From Branchipolynoe longqiensis (lineage: Eukaryota; Annelida; Polychaeta; Phyllodocida; Polynoidae): a stretch of 64,000 nt of DNA. Shown piece by piece: positions 51,489-61,436 of the stretch (positions are counted from its first letter, which is position 1; the number at the start of each line of letters is the position of its first letter). The notes below the pieces were generated by a model. The model did no database searches and was not told where the DNA came from. It was given only the letters and a program-made list of their open reading frames with translations. The position numbers and the translations under genes were made by a program. The stretch covers positions 16,406,462 through 16,470,461 of the forward strand of contig CM059198.1 of NCBI GenBank assembly GCA_030323885.1, written 5' to 3'.

Positions 51489-52185
51489 GACACCGAATTT
51501 CCGGCCGTAAAGCGTTGCTAGGAGACGCAAACTGCGACTCGCCTGGCAACGATGGGAAGTCGGGCGTTCGGACCCAGACCGATCAGACATTTAATAACGC
51601 TCTGATGTTTTAGCCGAGTTTTAGGCCTATATTATCGAAATTCTAAACTTGTTTGAAATTAAACATTAGGGGAGGGGTTTGCATGATATTTCTACGACAT
51701 ATGCTGCGAACAATGTTAGTTTTGGTTAAGAATAAAAAGCTGTGAGCTCTTGGAAAAGTAAATTGGAACATTCCTTGCATTCTTTACTATCCTCCAGATT
51801 TCTATGGAGTAAACCGCTATGGTCGAACTTAACATTGGATTGCTTTATACATATAATTAAGGGCCTTAAGCCTAAATAGGCCTTATGCAGCTACTTAGCC
51901 CATCTGGGGGCAGATTATACCAGACATATGAACAGATTTAACGTATAGATCTTTTGGGCTAAAATAAGACAGTAACTTAGGCTGATTATCAGTGACAGCG
52001 GTAGTGACACTAGCACATCTGCTTAGTTTTGGATCAATTCAAACATATTAAATAGACCAGCCAGTTAGTTGAAATAACCAAGTAATTGCTTTAGGCCGTT
52101 AAATGCGAGAGGGGGCAAACCTCTGTATTTAGACGATACTCTGGCTGGCCGACTTTAGCCCGGGAAGGACACCGACGGACACGGA
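51480..52185 (+). repeat. Solo LTR-like block of gypsy A family
   Basis: About 700 bp match to 37130-37875 with indels and substitutions. No gag or pol follows it. It thus looks like a solo LTR or an LTR fragment. It begins with TGAAAATACGACACC. Confidence 0.7.
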
Positions 52186-52444
52186 CTACCTGCAGACGGG
52201 ACGAGGAGCAGCGGTGGCCCGCGGCTGGCCCAGGAAATTCACATGGAAATTATTATATAAATTAACACGAAGGCTCGCCTTAAGCGGGGGTGGAATAGCC
52301 CGACGGTTAAACCTGTGTGGCATGCTCAGCCGTGTACCATGCTCAGCCGTGTCCAGTTGCTTCTGCGCATGCGCGGATTTCGTGACTCCTTCAAACTGCA
52401 GCTTGTGGCGTGCTCAGCTGCGTACCGTGGTCAGCCGTGTCATC

Positions 52445-53230
52445 TCTTTTAAAGGGGGGGGGGGGACTTTTATTTATCTTTTCTTGACTGGGGGAGGGGG
52501 GGGGGGGGGGTTATTTAATTATTCTTGTTGTATCTCTATTTCCTACTGCAGGAATTCACCACACTTTTATTTATCTTTTCTTGGCTGGGGCGAGGGGTCT
52601 AGAATTAAAGAGATTAATTGACAGATAAAAACACTTCTTAGTTAAAAAAAATAATTCACTATGGACAAAGTTATTGCGATTTGCAGTTGTTGAAATGCGG
52701 TACCTTGGTGTTTTTGGGGGGGGGGGGTAATTCTTGTTCATTTTTTTATCTGAGTATGGGGGAGGTGATTGTTTTTGTATCGCTGATGGGTACTTTTATT
52801 TTATCTATCCATGGGTTGGTTTGGGTTGGGTGGGGGGGGGGGGTATTTCCTACCTTTTCATAGCTGTTGGCTTGGGTTTTTTTTGGGTGGGGGGTGGTTT
52901 GACATTATTTTATTAATTATTGTTTCTAATATATTGGGATGGGGCTTGGGCACTGTTTTTTTTAAGCACAATGTCAGGAGGGGGGGGGGGAGATTACTTT
53001 AAACAATCATTTTGTCATCTCTGAAGGGGGGGAGGACTTTTATTTATCTTTTCTTGACTGGGGGGGGGGGGGGTTATTTGAATTATTCTTTTTGTATCTC
53101 TGTTTCCTACTGCAGGAATTCAACACACTTTTATTTATCCTTTCTTGGCTGGGGGGGGGGGGGTATTTTAATTAATCTTTTTGTATCTCTGTTTCCTACT
53201 GCAGGAATTCAACACACTCGGACAAACAAG
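52445..53230. repeat. G-run-rich tandem repeat, block 2
   Basis: Units include gacttttatttatcttttct, tgactgggggggggg, ttatttaattattctt and tgtatctctgtttcctactg followed by caggaattcaacacac. G runs reach 12-14. Open frames rich in Gly are artefacts. Confidence 0.9.
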
Positions 53231-53239
53231 ACACAGGAG

Positions 53240-53990
53240 AATTTATATTTCATATCTTTTAATAACAATGAACAACTTCTCAGCAAACTGCAACATTTTG
53301 AGTTCTGAGGGGTATTCTAGCAAGATGTGTTATCTACATGCATATATCAAGTGTAATTTTTTCCAGAGTAATGACATAATTACTTTTCGAGATATTGGCC
53401 ATTCAAATTGCCACTTGTCAATATAAGAAATTAAGCGGTATGAGTTACATAAATGTTTGTATTTAAAGAAATACACCGCCAATATCCTTGAAACTTCACC
53501 CAACTATCCACAATATCATATAGTAAAAATGTTTTACCACAAACAAACCAATATTATTATAGTTTTAGAATAATCATAATAATTGTTGAGGAATTTGACA
53601 TAAATTTCAATTTTGCATACCAATTAAGTGGTAGGATTTACACTTTCAGCTGTAGTTGGAAAAGTATACATCCGATTTTCTCAAAATTGCAACCAACTCT
53701 TTACGATAACATGCTTTACAACTTAGTAACTTCAAATATAAATTTAGGTATCCCAACTAATTTTTGCTACTCAATAGAAAGTACTATATTTTAAGGCAGT
53801 TCGCCAGCGTGTACCAGGAAAAGAAATAACACACACAGGTGCTTAAAATCGGATGAATAGTTTAAAAGTTAGAGGGTTTTTAATATTCCCAAACTTGACC
53901 CGAAAATCACACATTTTGGCATTTTGTATGAAACCCACTTATCCAAATAAGTCTTAGTGAAGTGTCTTAGCTGACAGCTTGAATCTGGAT
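53240..53990. other. AT-rich interior of the TIR element
   Basis: No frame above about 80 codons; nothing recognised. Confidence 0.4.
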
Positions 53991-54284
53991 GGATTTTGAT
54001 GCATGCGCAGACGATGCTGTTAGATTCCGATGCATGCGCAGAAGAGATGGACACGGCTGAGCACGGTACACGGCTGAGCACGCCACACCGGCCTTACCTT
54101 AAATAATATGAATAGAAATAAAAAGTGATAACCAACAATAAAATAAATAAAATATAAATACAATAATATTTAACATAAGTTTTCCTTAATGTTCTACCAG
54201 CAAGAAAGCCTTATTTGTAGTGATCAGATGCATAATCACAGTGAATTATTTATTATGTATATATATATATATGTATATATATTG

Positions 54285-54392
54285 GGATGGAAAAAATATA
54301 TCTAAATGATGTACAACAGTCCCCTCAGGACCTCCCCCAGTGGTAAGTGGAAGTATGTGAGTTGGCCACAGACCAGCATATACCCCCATTGT
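54285..54392 (-). repeat. Dispersed repeat (inverted partner at 36480-36600)
   Basis: Reverse-complement match to 36480-36600; see partner. Confidence 0.85.
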
Positions 54393-54394
54393 TC

Positions 54395-55080
54395 ATCAGT
54401 CTGTTCATAGGACTTACTATCCGGACCGCACTTTGTCCACACCTCTCTCTATCTCCTCTCTGCTGGCCTTGCTCCTCCTTGATAATGTCTGAAAAGAGTT
54501 TCAGGATTGGGACTCCGCCCGCATTTCACTTTATATTCTTACTCTGCCTCCGTCTTTGGCTCGCCGGCTGGTCACCATAGAGCAAATAGACACGGTCCTT
54601 TGACTCAACTCTCCGCATTTCTCTTTCCCATACTATACCTTTTATTTGGTTTCCCCAGGCTTACTTCTCCCCCTGATCAAGGGAGTTGTTTGCTTGGGTG
54701 GGGCCTTTTACCTTATCATTTCTCTCGCTTTGTTATTGTTGCTGGAACTGCTGGACCCACCTTTACCTGTCCCTTAATTCCTCCTAAACCCTTGCTGCTA
54801 TCGACCGGATACGAGTGCTGTGCTACTGCCGGAAGGGAGTGATTTGGGGCCGCCCCAAAGATTCATCATTTTAATTGTTATAAAGACATCCCCAGGTTCT
54901 ACAACAGTCCCACCAGAAGATTAATCTCCAACCAAAGATTTTACCGATTTATCGGTGCTTCTCTATATTGCTGCAGTTCTGCAGCTGGTAACCGTCGTAA
55001 GATTATGAACCCCCACAGAAGTCAAGTGCGGTGGCGGGGTGAGGGAGGAACCAAGGAGGGAGAGAGAAGGGGTATGGACT
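54395..55080. other. Unassigned sequence
   Basis: A 111-codon plus-strand frame at 54507-54842 (MGLRPHFTLYSYSASVFG) is present but resembles nothing I know. CT-rich words (cctctctctatctcctctctg) at 54440. It may be the body of the dispersed repeat at 54285. Confidence 0.35.
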
Positions 55081-55085
55081 TCTTC

Positions 55086-55135
55086 CCCTGCCACGAATCA
55101 AATGCAATGCGAGCATTACGACCCATGTTGTCTCC
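55086..55135 (+). repeat. DIRS-2 end fragment (partner 30890-30950)
   Basis: aatgcgagcattacgacc and atgttgt are shared; preceding gaggga/gagaggg purine-rich sequence also resembles 30770-30890. Confidence 0.6.
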
Positions 55136-55319
55136 ACCATTTGTAGTTTTTAGCTTATGGTACACCCTAGCTATCCCTTGATCTCTTTGTTACTTATTAT
55201 ACCTAAGTATTTGTTATTACCAAATTGTACTTGATTTGATGTAGCCGCTATAATTCCAGTTACTTGTTTTGATTAAATACGATGTAGGCATTATTCCTGC
55301 CACTGTTTGAACTTGTCAC

Positions 55320-55680
55320 ATTGTAAAATATTCTGATTTCCGGCATAGGGGGAATGCAAATGTTCTATTACTAAACAGGTGTACATGACCAAGCGCATGT
55401 ATGTGTATATATGTAGGTGATGGTGGTGCCTGAGTGGGATGTAAATAGACATAGTGGTGCTGGCAGGGCTGTGTGTAAGGGCACTCAGGGCCTACCCCCT
55501 CCCCCTCTGCTGGGTTGGATCACCACACTCAGGGTCAGGGTTAGTTATGGCCAGGGGGGGGGGGGGGGCACACAGCTTGGTGGTGAACTCTGGTAGCCAT
55601 GGGGACTAGGAATGCTGGATCCCTATTGGTAGGGCCAAGAATACTTGTTTCCCATTGAGTGAAAGGGGTGGATGATACTC
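55320..55680 (+). repeat. Dispersed repeat of about 360 bp (partner at 44090-44470)
   Basis: Direct partner. It differs by a G run of about 15 at 55554-55568. Confidence 0.9.
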
Positions 55681-55844
55681 TACAATGAACCCATATACCA
55701 TATAAATAATAAATCAGAGGGCTTGACTCTCTCACTTGCTTTACACTTTATACTCTTCCTTTCTCTTTGTTTGTATTGGTTTCACTATAGCCTGCCTACA
55801 CAACCACATATTCGAGCTTTAACCATTCTACAACACTGGAGAGC

Positions 55845-56260
55845 TAGTCTTTACATAGTGATACATTTTAATATCTGTGATGCAAGGGCTTCAACCTTTA
55901 CCAACTCTATCTCATAACAGTCACAGCTGGACACGAATGTGACCATAGAAGCCTGAAAGAAAACGTCCCAGAAATTGTTTATCTCAACATATGCAAATCC
56001 AGGTGGCCCAGGCAAGATCCTACTTTTAGAGAAATAAAAACATTTGCAAACCAGTTAGAGAAACTTCTTTCTATTCCAGAAACCAGCACAACCATTGAAG
56101 CCACAACCATGGGTAAGAATCTAATATTCCCTTTTTGATGTGGTATGGCTGAATCAATTTGACTGGCTAATGTAGATTTAGTTCTCCTGATATTAATTGC
56201 ATTTGCACCACATAATTTGATCGGCTATATAAAATATATGCCCGCTGCAGAATCATGAAG
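55845..56260 (+). repeat. Duplicated segment carrying a kinase exon, copy 1
   Basis: Blocks gtgatacattttaatatctg, cagaaattgttt, ccagaaaccagcaca, accatgggtaaga, tagatttagttct and ctgcagaatca recur in the same order at 61437-62215. Copy 2 has additional insertions. Confidence 0.85.
55921..56112 (+). pseudogene. Protein-kinase C-terminal exon (tyrosine-kinase-like)
   Basis: A putative exon follows ctcataacag and ends before GTAAGA (56113). It is open for 63 codons with 2 bases before and 1 after, i.e. phase 1 on both sides. It codes SLKENVPEIVYLNICKSRWP, then RQDPTFREIKTFANQLEKLL. This matches the end of kinase domains (subdomain XI, usually C-W-x-x-x-P-x-x-R-P-T-F-x-x-I/L), with the Cys before Trp changed and the R-P pair altered, so it may be a decayed exon. 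No upstream kinase exons are seen within 2 kb. Alternative: part of an unknown host gene or a gene fragment carried by a repeat. Confidence 0.5.
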
Positions 56261-56760
56261 GAGCCTTCCAATTCAGAAAATAAGGTGAGCAAGCAGTTAG
56301 CCATTGATCACATTGGAAATAAAGCATTCTCTACAATACACCAGGACAATCACATGACCACAGGCCTGACACTGAAACCACGTTACCACACTGCCATTGC
56401 ACCCGACCAGCAAGCACCACCCCTCTCTTCACCCACCCATACCACTACTAATTAAGAAGCATACAATAAGGGCTGAGCGGTTGAGGGTTAGAGTCCCACC
56501 ACCGTGGGGAATTGATCCCTGCTGAGGCTGGGTAAGTGCTCCATGGGGGTGCCACAACCAGCAGAACAATCGGGCAGACCACACATGTAGGCCTACACCT
56601 TTAAGCCTCCATAACAAAATAAAAGCATCTATAATCAGTTGTGTCCCCGCCTCGTGAATTGCACTTGTTATCTTTAACATGGGTAATGTGGCACCATCTG
56701 TAGCATAGTTCACCTAGTTTGTGGTACCATTGAGAGGGCTCCGCCGCCATATGTTAGCCT
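56260..56760. other. Unassigned segment, possible SINE-like part
   Basis: A 66-codon frame at 56255-56455 (MKEPSNSENKVSKQLAIDHI) is not recognised. From 56465 gggctgagcggttgagggtt-agagtccc has weak A/B-box character, without clear repeats in the window. Confidence 0.3.
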
Positions 56761-57104
56761 CAGGGTATGGACAATGTATTCTTATTTGGGAGGCACAACC
56801 AACTGCAGTGAACTGGTAATGGGTATTAAGTGCATTTATATAGAGGCCTTATGTGTAGTGTTTCTCGGGGTAGGTCCCCACCCTTAATTTATATGAGTAC
56901 TCAGACTTTGAAGCGCCTCTACTTATTCTAAGGATGGTCAGTGTTTCGTGTTTGGAGGAGATAGAGAGGCGTATGAATAGTAGGAGTATGGAACAAAGAA
57001 CTCAAGGTGTTGTCTCCAGGTCCATGTTAATAGTGTCTCCTTTTATTACCAGGTGGCAGCACTCAGGGCTATTTCATGATATACACTAGATGGCAGGAGT
57101 GAGC
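56760..57104. other. Unassigned segment
   Basis: No coding frame or repeat recognised. It ends with agcag, the left target duplication of gypsy C. Confidence 0.4.
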
Positions 57105-57106
57105 AG

Positions 57107-57312
57107 TGTGATATATGCGTAATAGACGTACTGGTGTGTGGCTAATGGGTGTGTGGCTAATGTATGTTAATGAGATGCAGAGTTTGAGACAAAGGTATAT
57201 GCTAATGAGATGACGTCATGGAAAGTTTAGCCGGCGGGTCAAGCGTGCCCTAGGCCGTGAATAAACCATTCAGTATCCAGAAGTCAAAGTGTTCAGACAT
57301 CATACTTTCACA
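57107..57312 (+). repeat. Gypsy C 5' LTR (206 bp)
   Basis: TGTGATATATG to CTTTCACA. It is 15 bp longer than the other LTRs through a tandem duplication of gtgtgtggctaatgg near 57132-57162. Confidence 0.95.
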
Positions 57313-57330
57313 TGGTGTCAGATGAGGAAG
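57313..57330 (+). other. Gypsy C primer binding site
   Basis: TGGTGTCAGATGAGG follows the 5' LTR directly, as in gypsy B. Confidence 0.65.
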
Positions 57331-57332
57331 AA

Positions 57333-58150
57333 TGCCGCCCGCTAATACGTTGCCGGGATTGCGGCCGCCTGGTCAGCTTGTCCTCAGCTACAATGCGAGA
57401 TCGAACTGGAAAACATGGATCAGAGCATATGATATATACGGTACTGCGGCAGGCGTCGTGTTGAAGACAGAATGAGTGCAATGCTGCATCTTTCTTCACA
57501 TTGCTGGCAAGGAAGCTCAAAAGGTTTTTGCCAATATGGATATCGCTCTCGCTGATCAAGATAAGATTGTGCCGCTTACGGTGGCATTTCGGATTTACTG
57601 TGTCGTAAATGCAGTCTCATTATCACTCGATATACGTTTAATTCACATAATCAGGCTACGGAAAATATGGCTACATACATCACGGCGTAGAGAGGTGAAG
57701 GATTGTGAATTTGGTATGGTGGAGGAATCGCTGTTGCGCGATCGGATAGTGGCTGGAGTAAGGAATGTGAATTTACGGAACAAACTGCTGAAAACTATGG
57801 AGTTAACGTTGGGCAAATGTGTTAGTATATGTGAGATGAGTGAGTTTAGTTCCGATCTGTTGGAGGACACCAAATCAGACGTGGAAAGTATGGAGATTGA
57901 TTTCATTCGGAACTATGCTAATGTGCGTACCGGTGCACCGGCGGTTCGGTCATCGGTGACACCATCTTGGATCGCCATCTTGGAATGCCGGCGGCGCCGG
58001 TGCTGGAGAGTTCAAGATCCACTGCCAGAACTGTGGATATGAACACCGCCGGGGAGTCTGCCCAGCGAAAGGAAAGGCTTGCATAGCCTGTAAGAAGATC
58101 GGGCACTTCGGTAAGGTCTGCAGGAGCAGGCTGGGCAGGGTCAACAAACT
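57333..58150 (+). pseudogene. Gypsy C gag and zinc knuckles
   Basis: The ATG near 57333 opens a frame homologous to B gag; it meets TGA at 57474 where B has CGA, a probable CpG transition. The frame 57476-58042 codes CCIFLHIAGKEAQKVFANMD, an indel near 57640, and VKDCEFGMVEESLLRDRIVA. The knuckles CQNCGYEHRRGVC and CIACKKIGHFGKVC are coded at about 58018-58125 in another frame. A small number of indels and stops disable it. Confidence 0.85.
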
Positions 58151-58154
58151 TACC

Positions 58155-59369
58155 GTGGAAGAGCCCGACCCTCACAATGCTGAGCAAGACCCGGATCCGG
58201 CAGAGGTCAACGTACTGGCAACGGATCTGTTCGTCGGTGCCGTCGACCGCAGTGCCGGTCAGGATGCCGAGCTGTGGCACGCGATCGTTTGGGGGAACGG
58301 TTGTCCTGTCAAGTTCAAGCTCGACGCCGGGTCGGAGGCGAACGTGCTGCCGAGGCACGTCTTCGACAGAGTTGCTCCGGGGCGTCTGACGAACACCAGG
58401 TGTTCGTTGGTGACATTCTCCGTTCATCGGATCACTCCTGACGGGGAGGCACTGCTGGACGTCAACGACAGAGTGCTCAAGTTCCAAGTGGTACTGGATT
58501 GTCAGCCTATTTTGGGCAAGCAGGCTTGTGTGATGTTGAACCTGCTGGTGCGGGTGGATGAAGTGCACTGCACTGTGCCGACGCACATTTCCGAGCCGAC
58601 AAACAGTTCCAGCGCTGGGGCGGAGAAGCTGGTAAGCGAGTACAAAGATGTGTTTCAGGGTTTGGGGTTGATCAAGGCAAATGCTATCATTCATGTAGAT
58701 AAATCTGTTCAACCTGTCATTGATCCACCTAGACGGATTCCGTTTGCCATTCAGAGTAAGGTACGAAGTGAGCTTGATCGCATGGTTGAGTTAGGTGTCA
58801 TAGTTGAACAGGATGAACCTACCGAGTGGGTTAATTCTATAACTATCGTAAAAAAAAAAAAAAAGATTAGGATTTGTCTGGATCTGACTAAGTTGAACAA
58901 GGCGATAAAGAGAGGGCCTTTTCCTACCAAAACGATTGACAAAATTATTGCCAAAATGGCAGATGCAAAGTATTTTTCAGTATTAGATGCAAAGACAGGG
59001 TATTGGCAGATAGAGTTAGATGATGAAAGTTCACGTTTGTGCACGTTCAATACTCCGTGGGGCCGGTACAGGTACACCCGCTTGCCTTTTGGCATCAAAA
59101 CAGCCAGTGACATTTTTATTCAGGAAATGCACCGTGTCATGGGCGATATACCCGGTATCGGGATAGTCACGGACGATATTTTGGTATATGGGTCAACAGT
59201 GAAGGAGCACAACGAGCGGCTCCGAGCTGTGTTGGACCGAGCTAGGTCGGTTAATCTGAGGTTAAACGATGCTAAATCTTTGTTATGTAAAACTACAGTG
59301 AAATATGTAGGTCATCAACTTACCCAGCAGGGTGTGAAGCCTGATCCAGACAGAATACAAGCAAAATAA
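58155..59369 (+). pseudogene. Gypsy C protease and RT (404 codons)
   Basis: The frame is open from protease to RT. The protease motif reads KLDAGSEANVLPRHVF, so D-T-G has become D-A-G, likely inactive. RT has ITIVKKKKKIRICLDLTKLN (an A-run of 15 at 58849-58863), YFSVLDAKTGYWQI, RYTRLPFGIKTASDIFIQEM and GIVTDDILVYG. It ends DPDRIQAK-stop where the SINE is inserted. Otherwise it is co-linear with B pol. Confidence 0.9.
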
Positions 59370-59375
59370 CGTGGC

Positions 59376-59695
59376 GTTCTCTGTGGCGGAGTGGTTAGAG
59401 TGTCAGACTTTTTTCTAGGTCAGACTCCTAATCTGAGGGTCAGCGGTTCGATTCCCCGTGCCCCCAGCTCTGCCAATTTGGATTTCCACCACTGTGTATA
59501 ACTTACAGCGCCATCAAAGGCCGGTTGCTCTCATACCATGTCTATGTGGTGTGGGAGGTTAAAAATCCCTTGGGTCGGTAAAAGTGTAGGCTCGGGCTTT
59601 CTATCGACCAGCAGTGGAATGAGGAAGACCAGTCGTCTATGACTGAAATTTCCCCTGCTTAAACAACTAATGGACCAAAAAATAAAAAATAAAAA
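59376..59695 (+). mobile_element. tRNA-derived SINE, family 2, inside gypsy C
   Basis: Head with A box tggcggagtggttagag (59388) and B box ggttcgattcc (59445); body with tggatttccaccactgtgta, ctctcataccatgtctatgt and taggctcgggctttctatcg; tail aaaaaataaaaaataaaaaa ends at 59697. Gypsy sequence is interrupted between acaagcaa and tagttgacatgcc. Same family as 19840-20112. Confidence 0.9.
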
Positions 59696-59699
59696 AATA

Positions 59700-60110
59700 G
59701 TTGACATGCCAGCGCCTTGTGACAAGCAAGGCGTCCAGAGGTTCCTGAGCATGGTTGGATATGTACACAAGTTTATACCCAACATGTCCGAGATAGCCAA
59801 ACCACTACGCACGTTCCTAGCTAAGGCCAAACGGCAGCGAAGTCAGAAAGCGTTTCATGACCGGAAGTGTGGTAAACCCCACAAACCTATGAAAGTCAGA
59901 GATAATATAAAGTACAAAAATCATGCTGGGGAATGGAAGAAAGGGGTTATTTTGGGACGGACTGGAGTTTCTGGGAGAGAATATCAAATTTTGAACGAGT
60001 CAGGTAATATGTTATATCGGAAGCGGGTACAGATTATCAGGGCGCCTGTGGGGGGCGACCCAAGCTGGTCGGGCAGACGCGAACTGGGTCAGCGTCAGTG
60101 CCGAATGTAA
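59700..60110 (+). pseudogene. Gypsy C: RT thumb fused to integrase C-terminus by deletion
   Basis: The frame codes VQRFLSMVGYVHKFIPNMSE and LRTFLAKA and then directly RQRSQKAFHDRKCGKPHKPM and WKKGVILGRTGVSGREYQIL. In gypsy B these parts are about 1.9 kb apart, so RNase H and the integrase core are absent. The junction at about 59825 has an AAGG microhomology in the two parental positions. Confidence 0.9.
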
Positions 60111-60435
60111 ACAGTGCGGCTAATCTAAGTAGGTCAGGTCGGCTGATAAGGCTGGCGAGCAGGTTAGACCTTTAGGAGGTCAGTGTAGATTGAGTGGGTA
60201 CACGTGTAACATGTGCATGTAGGAGTAAGTTCGCTTTCAGCTATTCTCGTTATTATATGATATGTGATGGACACTGTATGACGTCAGGCATTACGGCCAG
60301 ACAGTGAGGACTTAAGTGCAATGAGCGCTCAGACATTTGCAAGGACTTGTGTTTAAGTTAAGTACGCATATATTTTGTTGTATTTTGTGTGTGTTTCATC
60401 ATGGTTATTTTGAAACATTTTTGTTTCAGAAATAC

Positions 60436-60448
60436 TTTGAGGGGGGGA
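60436..60448 (+). other. Gypsy C polypurine tract
   Basis: tttgagggggggа-type purine run directly before the 3' LTR, as in gypsy B. Confidence 0.8.
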
Positions 60449-60639
60449 TGTGATATATGCATAATAGACATACAGGTGTGTGGCTAATGTATGTTAACGA
60501 GATGCAGAGTTTGAGACAAAGGTATATGCTAATGAGATGACGTCATGGAAAGTTTGGCCGGCGGGTCAAGCGTGCCCTAGGCCGTGAATAAACCATTCAG
60601 TATCCAGAAGTCAAAGAGTTCAGACATCATACTTTCACA
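60449..60639 (+). repeat. Gypsy C 3' LTR (191 bp)
   Basis: TGTGATATATG to CTTTCACA, followed by the AGCAG duplication. Confidence 0.95.
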
Positions 60640-60644
60640 AGCAG

Positions 60645-61180
60645 TAGATGATTTAGAATAACTTAACCCGAGGTGTATTTCATATTGGATTTCCAATATA
60701 AAAAATTTGACTTTGTTGTGATATCTCGTCACTTGTTGCAGCATGTTAAGCAAAAATCATCATTGTCTCAGTAGGCCCCTATATCAACACAGCATGTAGG
60801 CCTACTCAAAGCACATTCATTATTGATGTACCGAACATATTGCAATACATTTCACCAATAGTATAGGTGGATAATTACGATTTACATTGTCTAAGGTATA
60901 AGGTGAATTACATAATGTCTAATAAAATGGCGTCCATGTAAGGCTCTTGGTTTATCCACTCTGAAACTACATGATCTTATTTTGTTAGCGACGAGTCCAA
61001 TCATTTGTCAGCCTTTTTTTATTGAGAAATCTTATCAATTTACATGAGTGTTCTGAATTTGAAGTCCCGCTCCTAGGGCTGAGACTGGTCAGGAGGCCTA
61101 CACATAATTGATCCAAAGAGTTATGATTTATATTAGAATTTCAAAGCCTTTAAGCAGTTACAAATGATGTTGGGCTGATT
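60645..61180. other. Unassigned AT-rich sequence
   Basis: No coding frame or repeat seen; possibly intronic relative to the kinase-like exon that follows. Confidence 0.4.
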
Positions 61181-61185
61181 TGAAA

Positions 61186-61305
61186 GATTTATCTGAAAAT
61201 TGTCAAAATCCTCGTTTGTGAATATTGTTATTAGTTACTTTGGATATGAGGACAATGTTCATCTATTTCTGAAAAAAAGCACACCACCAGAAACAAAAAC
61301 TATTG
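61186..61305 (+). pseudogene. Protein-kinase N-lobe exon (alphaC-beta4-beta5-like)
   Basis: A putative exon ends before GTAAGA at 61306 in phase 1. It codes LSKSSFVNIVISYFGYEDNV and then HLFLKKSTPPETKTI. The pattern L-x-x-x-x-x-x-N-I-V-x-x-x-G-x-x-x-x-x-x-x-L-F-L corresponds to the kinase segment around helix C and strands 4-5. The upstream acceptor is uncertain (aaag at 61185) and a TGA lies just after that point in the kinase frame, so the exon is probably shorter or damaged. Phase agrees with the C-terminal exon at 55921. Confidence 0.45.
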
Positions 61306-61436
61306 GTAAGATCCAGTCATTCTTTGGTCAATGCTTTAGACAATTTTGTCTACAAAATAGATTTAGTTGATTATAGTTTGGGCTGTAGTGTCGCAGCAAA
61401 TTGCTATAGGGACATTGCTGTAAGCTGCCTCTGAAA

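Larger units (their letters stand above)
52290..54100. mobile_element. 1.8-kb element with terminal inverted repeats, no transposase
   Basis: The left end (acctgtgtggcatgctcagc, cgtgtaccatgctcagccgt, gcttctgcgcatgcgcgg, 52309-52375) is repeated in reverse complement at 54025-54100. A third copy of part of the end is within 52410-52440 and another at 22385. The interior contains the G-run repeats (52445-53230) and AT-rich DNA with no recognisable protein. Confidence 0.75.
57107..60639 (+). mobile_element. Ty3/gypsy retrotransposon C (internally deleted sister of B)
   Basis: LTRs at 57107-57312 and 60449-60639, 5-bp duplication AGCAG on both sides (57102-57106 and 60640-60644), PBS and polypurine tract as in B. 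RNase H and most of integrase are deleted and a SINE is inserted. The copy cannot move by itself. Confidence 0.95.
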
